Notes under the pieces: generated by a model
What the model saw: only the letters and a program-made list of their open reading frames with translations
Told to the model about the DNA's origin: nothing
Databases searched by the model: none
Shown here: positions 55,056 through 64,000 of the stretch, one piece after another
Position numbering within the stretch: position 1 is the first letter of the stretch
Layout: each line of letters begins with the position of its first letter
From: Adiantum capillus-veneris
Lineage: Eukaryota > Streptophyta > Polypodiopsida > Polypodiales > Pteridaceae
Reading direction: 5' to 3'
Assembly: GCA_014529385.2 (NCBI GenBank)
Contig: CM043967.1
Coordinates: forward strand, 4,711,001 to 4,775,000
Length of the DNA stretch: 64,000 bases
Made by a program: the position numbers and the translations under genes

Positions 55056-56734
55056 TCATGTGGCCCGAACTGAACCATCCTTTGGAAATTTAGAACGCTG
55101 CATCTTACCGAAAATACAGCCTTCACAAACATGTTTGACAGGTGCTTCAAGAGGCGGCAAAGAAGCAACCATATCAGATTTCTGCAAACGCAGCAAACTG
55201 GCAAAATTCAGATGACCAAAACGTGCATGCCAAAGTTTTGCATCTGAAATAGCCCTTGAATCTGCAACAGCATTTGCAAAATTTTTTCCACACTTGTCAT
55301 ACAAAGTGAGCTTATACAACCCACAGTACAAAAGCCCAGATGCAACAATTTCATCACCAAAACTGAGATCATGAACTGTACATCTCTGATCCACAAATTT
55401 GACTACAAGTCCAAGTCTAGCAAGTGCGGATACAAACAAGAGATTCTTCTTGATCCCAGGTACATAAAGTGCATCAACAAGTGTGAAGGAACTACGATTA
55501 GCAGCAGTGAGCACAATCTTTCCATCTCCCTGAACTGGATAAGAGGCGTTGTTGGCACAAGTGACTGAATTCCCATGAGGGACAGACTCGAGAGAGGTAA
55601 ACAATTTACGATGTGAGGTAATGTGATTTGTAGCACCACTGTTGAAATACCACACATGTGAATCTGCAGCAACTGACAAGCATGCATCATGGACATCAGG
55701 ATTGTAAGTGCACTCTGCGCTAAAAGCCCATTCTGCATCAACATCAGCAATATAGTCTCCTTTCACAGAAGACTCAACAATGGCTGCATTTGTAGTGGAA
55801 CCAGCATTTGCAGTGGAACCACCCTCTTTCTTCTTAGCCTCTTTGGCCTTCAACTTAGGACACGAGTCGATCAAGTGATCATTGGCTTTACAATAATGGC
55901 AATGCATCTTCTTTTTGCCCTTATCACCAGAATTTCCAGACGAATTGCTGCCAGCAGAAGCATTAGGAACAGAATTTTTGCCACTCGCAGCAGAACCATA
56001 AGAAGTGGCTGCATTGTTGTTACCACCCTTTCTTTGAGAAGCAATAAAAGCCCGTTCAACTGCACGTTGTCTAGTCCTGTTTTTTCTGGAAAGTGACTCT
56101 TGCAACAGCAGTGTGCATAATGCATCAAACTTGACAACTTCTAGATTTCCTTGGGTCATAAGTCTCCATGTACTAGCAAAAGTCTGGTAAGAATCTGGTA
56201 AGGCATCAAGAACAGTCTGCACAAGGGAACTGTCTGAAATGACTTCACCTACAGAAATAAGTTGCTCATTGATATCCTTGACACTAGCAAGGAAAGTGTC
56301 CATATCATCTTCCTCATGCATAATCTTCGACTCCAGCTGTTTACGCAGCAAAGCAATTTTAGCCTCATTGCGGCATAAAGACCTGCTAGAATATCCCAAG
56401 CCTGTTTTGCAGATTTTGCTGAATGGATGTGAGGAACAATGGTGCGCTTCACAGACAACGCAATCAATGCATGATCCTGCGCATCCTTTACATCCCAACC
56501 AGCTTGTTCTACCGTAGGCAAAACAACTCTAACAGCAGCAAGACCTGCAACATCCTCAACATCGCCTACATCCTCAGAACCAGGACGTACATCAATGCCC
56601 TGCACAATGTTCCAAACACCCTTTGACACAAGAACATGTTGCATCATATAAGCCCACATAGGGTAGTTGTCCCCATCCAACCTGTTCTCAGCAGCAAACA
56701 TCTTGAACACATCTGTGTTGTTGTTGTCAGCCAT
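55056..56734 (-). pseudogene. Copia-N gag, protease and start of integrase
   Basis: The start MADNNNTDVFKMFAAENRLDG lies at 56732-56734. A frameshift near 56370 separates the gag N terminus from the rest (RNEAKIALLRKQLESKIM). The knuckle is CHYCKANDHLIDSC. The protease reads WYFNSGATNHIT with Asn (55641-55643) in place of the catalytic Asp, as in Copia-I. GAG-pre-integrase (LWHARFGHLNF) and CEGCIFGKMQ follow. Confidence 0.85.
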
Positions 56735-57029
56735 GGTAAATGCTGCACCTGATGTGAAAACTGCCCGAAAATAGGAGAAATGGAGCGGGAACAACCTGTG
56801 CTATAAAGCACAAATCGTAGAAGATTGTAAGGCACCTGTTATGTAGAAAACGGCACTGACAGAAATTCTGCACATAATTAGGAAATAGCCTGTGCAGTAC
56901 TGCTTGTAGTGGAAACGGAGGCCGAAATGAGCCCAAATCAAAATTCTGAGCCAAATCTTACTCAAATCGGAGAAAGTGAGCAGGTGTGTGCTGGAGCAGC
57001 TGGAGACTAAGCCCGGGAGGATGTGACCT

Positions 57030-57041
57030 GCTCTGATACCA
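57030..57041 (-). promoter_or_regulatory. Copia-N primer binding site
   Basis: The minus strand reads TGGTATCAGAGC, an exact initiator-Met PBS. Confidence 0.95.
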
Positions 57042-57043
57042 AT

Positions 57044-57270
57044 TGTTGGAATTAGGGTTGCAGAGAAACACACACAGCTTGGAGAAGACGAAGAAAGCTC
57101 AAGGCACACAATAGAGAGTGTGTTACTTAGTGTGCAATGGAAAGATAGATAGCCCTAGAGTGATGGGCGTCTATACAATGCACGGGGGAAAAAACCTCCT
57201 AAAGAGGGAAAAATTGCCTTGGCGGTCCTAGTGTGTTCACACACATCACTACCACATGTATATGGTAACA
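57044..57270 (-). repeat. Copia-N 5' LTR
   Basis: 227 bp partner of 52184-52410. The PBS follows two bases inside it. Confidence 0.95.
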
Positions 57271-58087
57271 AAATGAACAGGCTAGAGGTATGCCAAAATG
57301 GCTGGCGCACACTTTGCGTGATAGTAAATTGGATGCACCTTTGTCTATTCGTACTTGTTCAGGCTCTCGCCATGCATCTTATGCATTAGATTGTTATGCT
57401 TTGGCTGTTTCTAGCTTACATGATGTTGAGGAGCCTCTGTCTTTTGATGAAGCACAGAATTCAGAAAATTGGATGGCTGCCATGCAATCAGAATATGATG
57501 CACTTATAGAAAATGACACATGGACTTTATGTGATTTGCCTCTTGGCAAAAAGGCCATTGGTACGAAGTGGGTTTACAAGTTGAAACGCAAGCCAGATGG
57601 TGAGATCGATCGCCATAAGGCTCGACTTGTTGCAAAGGGTTATGCACAGCAAAAAGGCATAGACTATGAAGAGACTTTTGCTCCCACTTATCGTATGACT
57701 ACTGTGTGTTTTCTATGTGCATTGGCATCTCATTTTGGTTGGGATGTACATCAATCAGACATTGTTACTGCTTTCTTGAATGGTGACATATTTGAGGAAG
57801 TTTATGTAACGCAGCCTCGCGGTTTTGTCATAAAAGGACAAGAGGACAAAGTGTGCAGATGTAAGAAGGCTTTGTATGTGTTAAAGCAATCTCCTCATGC
57901 TTGGTACGAGAAAGGTGACACTCATTTGGTTAAACGAGGCTTTCGTACCAGTCCAACAGAAAGCACATTGTATGTAAAGCGTGAGGGTGATGTAGTTCTC
58001 ATTGTGGTTCTTTATGTCGATGATTTGCTGATCACTATACCAAATGAGAGACATATTGTTGAATTTAAGTCTGATTTGAATGCCACT
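57271..58087 (+). pseudogene. Copia-I RT, resumed after Copia-N
   Basis: An open frame with MPKWLAHTLRDSKLDAPL, WMAAMQSEYDALIENDTW, KARLVAKGYAQQKGIDYEE, SDIVTAFLNGDIFEEVYV and the active site VLYVDDLLIT. It is cut after SDLNAT by the Gypsy-3 LTR. Changes at conserved places include KALYVLKQSPHAW (normally KALYGLKQSPRAW). Confidence 0.9.
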
Positions 58088-58395
58088 TGTTGGGGGCACA
58101 CAACCCTAACAGGTATTCAATGCAGGAAATATGCAGTTTACAGCAATCAGGAACAATAAACTGAGTATTCATACACAATACTGCAAAGTAGATAAGCAAA
58201 GAACACCATAAGGAAGAGGAAAAGAGAGTGCCATCAGATTATCTTCATCATCAACACCCAATTACAGAGTAAAAACAGCAGTACTAGATCAAGAGAAGAA
58301 GAACTGCATCAATAGTTATCCCAAAACTGCCTCACGCCATCAGATACCATAAGGCACATTCAGAACTACCCAAAATATAGGTACTAATGTCCACA
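58088..58395 (-). repeat. Gypsy-3 3' LTR (probable borders)
   Basis: The outer edge is fixed by the break in Copia-I RT; on the plus strand it starts TGTTGGGGGCACAC. The inner edge, on the minus strand GAGA then TGTGGACATTAG, is chosen from the TG start after a purine-rich CTTAGGGAGA. The partner LTR is outside the window, so the inner border is unverified. Confidence 0.55.
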
Positions 58396-58516
58396 TCTCC
58401 CTAAGGTTCAAAAGTTAAAGGTCTTTAGTTACAGTTCAAAATATAATATCCTGAATACCATGAATGCCCTGACAGATAAGGCACTAACACTTGGCACACC
58501 TGGTGGGCAATGTTTC

Positions 58517-60749
58517 TCAAACATTGTGAGAACCCATCCCTTGATCAAAAAATTCATCCACCAGCTGATCCTTGAATTCAGTTTGTTGGGAAACTGCTGC
58601 TGCAGTTAAAGTTTCCTTGTCAAGTGCTTCAACCTCTGCATCCACCTGAACTGTAACTGCCTCTTTAGTACTTTCAGTGTCCTGACAGAGTACCTCATCC
58701 ACAATCACTTGCACTGGATCTCTTAAGTTCTGAATTCTTCCTGCAGCTTCTGTCTCCTCCTCTGCAACATCTTTAGGCTGTTTTGTAGCTGCACCTCTCC
58801 GTGCTGATTCAGTCATATGCTCCTGAACTCCTTCTGCCACATCAGTTCCTGCGAACACTTCAGAATTTTCATTAACAAACACCTGCTCAGATTGTTGACC
58901 TCCTTGTCGCTGCAGCTGCATCTTCAGGTCCTCAAACTGCTCTTTCAAGTCAGTATACTGCTGCTTCAGTTCAGCATTCTACATCTCCATAAACAAGTTT
59001 TCCTCCTTCATCTCCTCCTCTGCAAACATCTGATATGGTTTACTCACCACATCATACATCCTTACCTTGATATGCTCCCATACTCCCTTCATGTATTCTC
59101 TCATTTCCACCTGCATCTGCTCAACATCTACGGATGCCAAGTACCACCCATCCACATCTAATTCCTCTTCTGACATTTACCTTATTCTCTCTTCAACTCT
59201 CTTACAAGCTGTCACCCTGTTCAAAAGAACTCTATTGCTACTCTCCAATGTAGCATTCAATGTATTCATCTCAGTCATTTCACCCTGCAAAACAGTAAAC
59301 CATTCATCCCTCCATTCAACTAATCTAGTTGAAGTCTTGTCCCTAGATGCCAGCATCTTCTTGTAAGAAGCCAACTCAGTTTTCATCACCTCCTGACTCT
59401 CAATCAACTGCTGAACCTGTTGTTGTAGCAAGAATTCCTCAGTTCTGCTCTTCTTGCTTTGCTCTACAGCTTCCTTTAGCTGCTCAATTTCTGTATGCAT
59501 TCTATTATTTTCCCTCTTAATTAAGGTAGAGTCCATCACCTGTTGCTCCACATACTCTTTAACCATGCCAATAGCATTTTGCACTTCTTTGAAAGAAACA
59601 TTAGTAAAATTTGGTTTAGTCACCCTTGGTTCCTCAGCTACAAAATCTCCAATGTTCATACCAGGTACCTCTGCTGATGTTTTGCCCTTCAATTTCTTCA
59701 ACTTGAACCCTGTCTTCAGTGACATTGGTGTTGTAGATTCACACCTATTTCCAAATCTCCTTCAGAAAATAGTTCACCAAACTCTTTGTCCAACTTCACT
59801 TTCACTATCTCCAAAGACTCCTTGCTAGAATAGCCAACAACCATCAGTTCTTCAACATCCTTTGTCATGTATAAGGTCTTTTGGTCCTCATGCAACTTCT
59901 GTCTTTTCTCTCTTCTCTGTGCAGAGCCTGAATCTACAGATAATTGCACCTCTCCTAGCAAAATTTTGCCCTGAAGGATATTCTGATTTGTCACATACTG
60001 AAACACAGCAGCCAAATAAGGACCCACTTTTGTAGTTTTGTCCTTTCTCTTCTGCTTTGTATAAATTTCATCCTGTCAAAGATGATATTAGCCCATCCAA
60101 CCTGCCTGCCATTTTCAGCTACCATTCAAATACCATAATTCTCCCTGCTGATGTATTTTGATTTGACAAGCAAAAATACTCTTTCAAGCAACCATCTCAC
60201 CTGCTGTAACCTTGCCTGATTCTTCATGCCAGACAGATGATAATAATGCCTGTCTCTTTGTGACTGCCCAAAGGCCTTTGTCATCTCCCTTTCTGTGGCT
60301 TTTCCACATTCATTGTCCTCTTGTGTAAGTACATCAAACACTTGTGACACAAGCTCCTCAATAAGGTAATTGTCAGCAAAAATCTCTCTATCATTAGCCT
60401 GCAATTGATTTAAGTAAACTTTTGCCATGTGACTCTGTCTCCATGCAATCGATGGGAGTCTTGCAAAGTCCAACAGCCCAATGTTCTTTAACCAGAGAGT
60501 GTTTTGCTCATTAAGGGGTAACTCATATCTGAAGTCAATGAAGGTATACTTTGAGCTGCCGTCTTCCTTGGAGGGTGATGAAGTTTGAACAGGGGTATAC
60601 ATCTCCAAATCATCATCTTCACTACACTCATCAATTACCATCCTCTGTCTCCGAGTCCTGCGCACAGGTCTTTGCATCATAAAGGTCTCATCATCTTCAC
60701 CACGAGAGTCTGACTTAGCAGCGCCAGGAGTTTCGCGTGGAGTCGCCAT
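58517..60749 (-). pseudogene. Gypsy-3 accessory ORF (coiled-coil protein downstream of integrase)
   Basis: About 740 codons once disruptions are ignored. It starts MATPRETPGAAKSDSRG, then a basic and an acidic patch (RRTRRQRMVIDECSEDDD). A globular part follows with YELPLNEQNTLWLKNIGL and SHMAKVYLNQLQANDRE, then GWANIIFDRM and GPYLAAVFQYVTNQN. That pattern resembles the putative plant transposon protein domain found next to Athila/Tat pol, judged by eye. The rest is long coiled coil (RMHTEIEQLKEAVEQSKK, LQQQVQQLIESQEVM, LKEQFEDLKMQLQRQGG). Breaks: TGA near 60124, a frameshift near 60050, a frameshift near 59720, TAA near 59177, TAG near 58979. No signal peptide or membrane segment is seen, so it is not env-like. 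The integrase frame runs open into it without a stop. Confidence 0.7.
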
Positions 60750-62180
60750 GCTAGTGCATGCAAAAGAGTACCGCAAAGACTGAAAACGCTGCTCACTCAC
60801 GTAATCGGCTCTCTTTAAAATGATGGCTTTAGTCACTGGCTCGCATGTGTGATAAATCAAAATCAAATTTACATCATGGCTTATATTCTCCTTTTGGGCT
60901 TCCAAATTTGGTCCAAAAAATGGCTTTAGTCTGAAACCGTTTATAGGTTTGACTATGACTTTCCCTAACTCATCAGCCAAAATGAAAGTATTTGGCCCCA
61001 CTGCTCTAATGATCTGAAATGGCCCCACATATCTGAGTTTTAACTTGCCAGGCCTGTGTCCCAGTTTGCTGTTGTAGACCATTACCCAGTCACCTGCAGA
61101 AAAAATTTTAAATTTGATGTTCCTGTTAATCCAAGCCTGCCTTCTTTGCTGAATGATCTCTGCTGTATACATGCTTTGAATCCTGTCCTCTTCCAGTTTC
61201 AATAATGCCTCCTTCCTGCAGTTGACTGACTCTTCAGGGGACAACTTTTGTTGAACTGCCACCTTGAGACTTGGTACCAAGAATTCCATAGGCACCACTG
61301 CCTCCAATCCATAAACTAGCTTAAACGGTGTCATGCATGTTGTTACCTTGAATGCAGTTCTAAAAGCCCAGAGTGCAGAATCCAATTTTTCATCCCAGTC
61401 TGTCCTATTTTGATTTACCAGCTTCCTGATTATCCTCACGAAAATTTTATTGGTGCTTTCTTCTTGTCCATTTGCTTGAGGGTAGTAAACACTTGATTTC
61501 TTGTGTAAAATCATATGCAGTTCAGTCAGTTTACTGATTACTTTATTAATGAAGTGGTCTCCCTGATCAGAAACTAGCTCAATGGGACACCCAAACCTGG
61601 TCATAATGTTCCTATAGAGAAATTTGGCCACACTCCTGGCTGCATTGTCTCTCAAAGCTATTGCTTCAACCCACTTTGTGCAATAATCAGTTGCAACTAG
61701 AATATACCTGTTCTGTGTAAACTTGGCAGGTGGCTTGATAGGACCAACAAAATCTAGTCCCCACTTTTGGAATGGTTCCAAAGGAAGTACATGTTGCAAA
61801 GGCATCTTGTCCACATTCAATGGCCTACCCTCTCTTTGACATAATAAGCAGTTTTTACAAAATTCCTGAGCATCCTTTATCATAGTTGGCCACCAAAGTC
61901 CTGCTTGAAATATCTTCCTTGCTGTAACATCCCCTGAAAAATGACCTCCTGCATTACCTGCATGAGCTTTTGCAAGAACTGCTCTTTGTTCATATTCAGG
62001 AACACATCTCCTGATTACCTGATCAATTCCTCTCTTGTACAGCACCCCTGCAATGACTGTAAAGGGTTTACTTCTTAGTGCCAACCTCTTTCTATGATCT
62101 GACCTCATTGTTTCAGGTAGTGCCCCTTCAGTCAGAAACTGTAACATATCCTCATACCAGTACCTTGACTGATCAGTCAC
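60750..62180 (-). pseudogene. Gypsy-3 integrase
   Basis: A continuous frame with H-H-C-C zinc binding (HAGNAGGHFSGDVTARKIF, CKNCLLCQREG). The catalytic core has Asp in WGLDFVGPI, Asp in ELVSDQGDHF, and Glu in QANGQEESTNKIF. The C-terminal domain reads FSAGDWVMVYNSKLGHRPGK and LRYVGPFQIIRAVG. No chromodomain follows. An in-frame TAG separates it from RNase H, at the very start of this frame. Confidence 0.9.
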
Positions 62181-63704
62181 CTAAATAAGAAAAAGCTCTG
62201 CATCAGGCAGCTGGTCAGGTACCCCTCCAGGTTCATCCTCTCCTGTCTCTAATCTGCTCAAGTAATCAGCCAACACATAAAGTCTTCCAGGAGTATGTAT
62301 TACAACATAATCAAACTCCTGCAACAGCAGTATCCACCTGGCTAGCCTGCCTGAAAGGTGTGGTTTATTTACCAGGTAAATCAAGGCCTGGTGATCCACA
62401 TGAAAAATTACCCTGTTTGCCAACAAATAATGCCTGAACTTTTGTAAAGCATACACCATTCCCAAGCACTCCCTTTATGTCACTGTATAGTTCTTTTCTG
62501 CAGGTGTTAATACCTGACTTGCATAATAAATGGGTCTGAACCATCCTCTTCTAGTCTCTTGCATTAATGCTGCTCCCACTGCTACATGAGATGCATCGAC
62601 AAAAATATGAAATGGTAATTGCCAGTCAGGAACAATCAGTACAGGTGCTACAGTCAGCATATTCTTCAAAATCTGAAATGCTTTGATTTGCTCCTCCTTC
62701 CATTCAAATACACTGTCCCTCTTTGTGAGCTTTGTCAAGGGTGTACAAACATGAGATAAATATCTCAAAAACCTGTTGTGCCACTTAACCTGTCCCAAAA
62801 ACCTGGCCAACTGTTTAACTGTTTTGGGTGTTGGTGCCTTCCTGATAGCTTCTACTTTGCTAGGATCAATAGAGACTCCTTCCTCATAGATAACATGCCC
62901 TAAGAGGACTCCTCTCTTAACTGCAAAAGCACACTTTGCTGGATTCAATGACAACCTGAACTCTCTGCACTTTTGAAAACACGGTCTCAGGTGCCCAATG
63001 TGTTTCTGCTTCTTTCCAAAAACACTGAAATCATCTAGAAAAACCCTCATGAATGTTGTCAAAAACCCTGAAAATACATGTTGTATCGCTTTCTGAAATG
63101 TTGGTGGAGCATTCTTCAGGCCAAATGTCATCACATTGCTAGCATATACCCCCCATTCAGTCACAAAAGCAGTTTTATCCCTGTCTCCAAATGCCATTGC
63201 TATTTGGTTATACCCACTGAATCCATCCAAGAAGGTATAAATCTCATGTCCAGCTACTGCATCTAACAGGGTAACACAAAAAGGCAAAGGGAATGGATCA
63301 GTCATTGTAGCAGCATTGAGTTTCCTGTAGTCTACACATACCCTGATCTTTCCATTCTTCTTTGGAACTACAACAATTGGTGACAACCAAGTAACTTCTT
63401 CCACAGGATAAATAAAACCAACAGCTAAAAGCTTATCAATCTCTTCTTTCACCTGCTTGGCATAATTTGGATTCATCCTATACCTTTGTTGTACAACAGG
63501 AACTGCATCAGCTTTCAGGTTAATTTTGTGTTGACAAAAGCTAGTATCAACTCCCTTCATATCTGTATATTTCCATGCAAAAATGCCTTTAAATTCTAAC
63601 AATAACTCCTTCAGTTTCAGTTTAAATTCTTCATCAATATCTGCTGATACTTTCACTGTTTGTGGTTCTTCCTGAGTGTTCAGGTTCAGTTCTTGCAAGG
63701 TCAT
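62181..63704 (-). pseudogene. Gypsy-3 reverse transcriptase and RNase H
   Basis: RT: VVVPKKNGKIRVCVDYRKL, YTFLDGFSGYNQIAM, VMTFGLKNAPPTFQK, and the active site MRVFLDDFSVFG. RNase H: FHIFVDASHVAVGAALMQ, then after an in-frame TAA (about 62475) GMVYALQKFRHYLLANRVIF, HVDHQALIYLVNK, HTPGRLYVLADYLSRLE. The frame continues unchanged after the stop. The beginning (MTLQELNLNTQEEP) overlaps by a one-base shift the upstream frame at 63634-64000. Confidence 0.9.
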
Positions 63705-64000
63705 CCTGAGTCACTCTAGCAGTTCTTGCCATTTGATGTTCAAATGCTCTTTCTGCTTGCTTAACTGCTTCAATAGCTTCCTCTTCTTCTCTCTTCTCAA
63801 TCTTCAGGTTCTTCAGCAAGTCATTGCCCATCTTGTTGCTTGATTGTTTACTTCCCTGAGTAATCAATAATTCCTGAGGTACTGATTGTTCTCCAATATC
63901 CTCTAACTGTAGTACATACCTATTTGCTATCTTCTGCACATCCACCTCAAATAAAGGTACTACTGATGAATTATTTCTAAGAAATTCCTCTTCTGCATCT
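63634..64000 (-). pseudogene. Gypsy-3 pol segment upstream of RT, cut by the window edge
   Basis: The minus strand is open from the right edge (DAEEEFLRNNSSVVPLFEV) through VDVQKIANRYVLQLEDIG to a Lys/Glu-rich linker, and stops just after the RT start. A frameshift near 63690 joins it to RT. Gag and the protease active site would lie outside the window. Confidence 0.7.

Larger units (their letters stand above)
52184..57270 (-). mobile_element. Copia-N: complete family member inserted in Copia-I, antisense
   Basis: 5087 bp, LTRs 52184-52410 and 57044-57270, PBS at 57030-57041, and a purine tract (GGGGGGATT, minus strand) next to the 3' LTR. The same six bases AAATGA flank both sides (52178-52183 and 57271-57276), and the Copia-I frame resumes directly after. 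The two LTRs differ at roughly ten or more of 227 positions, so insertion is not recent. Protease is mutated and stops are present, so it is inactive. Confidence 0.95.
49019..58087 (+). mobile_element. Copia-I, 5' part, interrupted by Copia-N and cut by Gypsy-3
   Basis: Plus-strand element: 5' LTR 49019-49245, perfect PBS, gag, protease and integrase to 52183. Copia-N (52184-57270) is inserted there. RT resumes at 57271 and continues to 58087, where the Gypsy-3 LTR begins. The remaining RT up to the D-C-K-P codons should lie beyond Gypsy-3, outside the window. LTR diagnostic bases link it to 40067-41123. Confidence 0.85.
58088..64000 (-). mobile_element. Gypsy-3: Tat/Athila-like (non-chromodomain) gypsy element with a 3' accessory ORF, running off the right edge
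   Basis: Minus strand, right to left: end of the protease/RT linker, RT, RNase H, integrase, then about 2.2 kb of extra coding sequence, a short untranslated stretch and an LTR. The integrase lacks a chromodomain, and the RNase H-integrase junction (DQSRYWYEDMLQFLTEG, DQVIRRCVPE) is typical of the plant Tat/Athila (OTA) branch. The left flank CCACT (58083-58087) would be one target copy; the other lies outside. Confidence 0.85.

Noticed and set aside
1-64000. tRNA, rRNA or organelle-derived DNA
   Set aside because: The TGGTATCAGAGC hits are all LTR primer binding sites next to LTR ends, not tRNA genes; no rRNA or plastid/mitochondrial gene sequence was recognised.

Overview
This is a nuclear window from a land plant with a retrotransposon-rich genome. 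The evidence is a spliced plant-type Agenet/PHD/GNAT chromatin gene, Ty1/copia and Ty3/gypsy elements primed by initiator-Met tRNA, a LINE, long (CT)n/(GA)n tracts, and no bacterial-style gene packing. I cannot name the species; a large-genome plant such as a fern or gymnosperm would fit. Names such as Copia-1 are labels used only here.

Layout. 1-565: last exon of an unidentified minus-strand gene. 568-2472: intergenic sequence with a 177/205-bp tandem duplication. 2473-7538: Copia-1, a young-looking minus-strand element with two LTRs, a perfect TSD (ATCCC), PBS and PPT, but no protease. It sits in the LTR region of Gypsy-1, a decayed minus-strand chromovirus (about 8008-15226). The Gypsy-1 gag is itself split by GagLTR-1 (12500-15190), a gag-only LTR element. 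16140-19865: Gypsy-2, another decayed minus-strand element, with a MITE-like insert in its RNase H; it abuts a diverged array of roughly 1.3-kb repeats (19866 to about 23300).

24445-28131: the one convincing host gene seen whole, a seven-exon minus-strand IDM1-like gene (1061 aa by my splice model) with two Agenet repeats, a TPL-binding-like domain, PHD fingers and a GNAT domain. 30678-33286: GagLTR-2, a second gag-only LTR element. 33590-35880: remains of a minus-strand gene with a Walker-A-like motif.

35881 to the right edge is a tangle of one copia family (227-bp LTR) in both orientations. LTR diagnostic bases, TSDs and exactly complementary break positions show that the half elements at 35881-40066 and 48039-49018 are the two halves of one host element (Copia-H). 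In the same way 40067-41123 and 49019-58087 are two parts of one element (Copia-I) that inserted antisense into Copia-H. A later inversion, with its left breakpoint at 41123/41124 and its right breakpoint beyond the window, separated the halves. Inside the inverted block lie a 5'-truncated LINE (41139-42660), AT-rich spacer with tandem repeats, a complete inverted family member (Copia-N, 52184-57270, TSD AAATGA), and Gypsy-3 (58088 to beyond 64000). Gypsy-3 is a Tat/Athila-like element with a long extra coiled-coil ORF downstream of integrase.

Apart from the IDM1-like gene and the left-edge exon, I infer that almost nothing here encodes a working cellular protein. Most other reading frames are decaying retroelement polyproteins.
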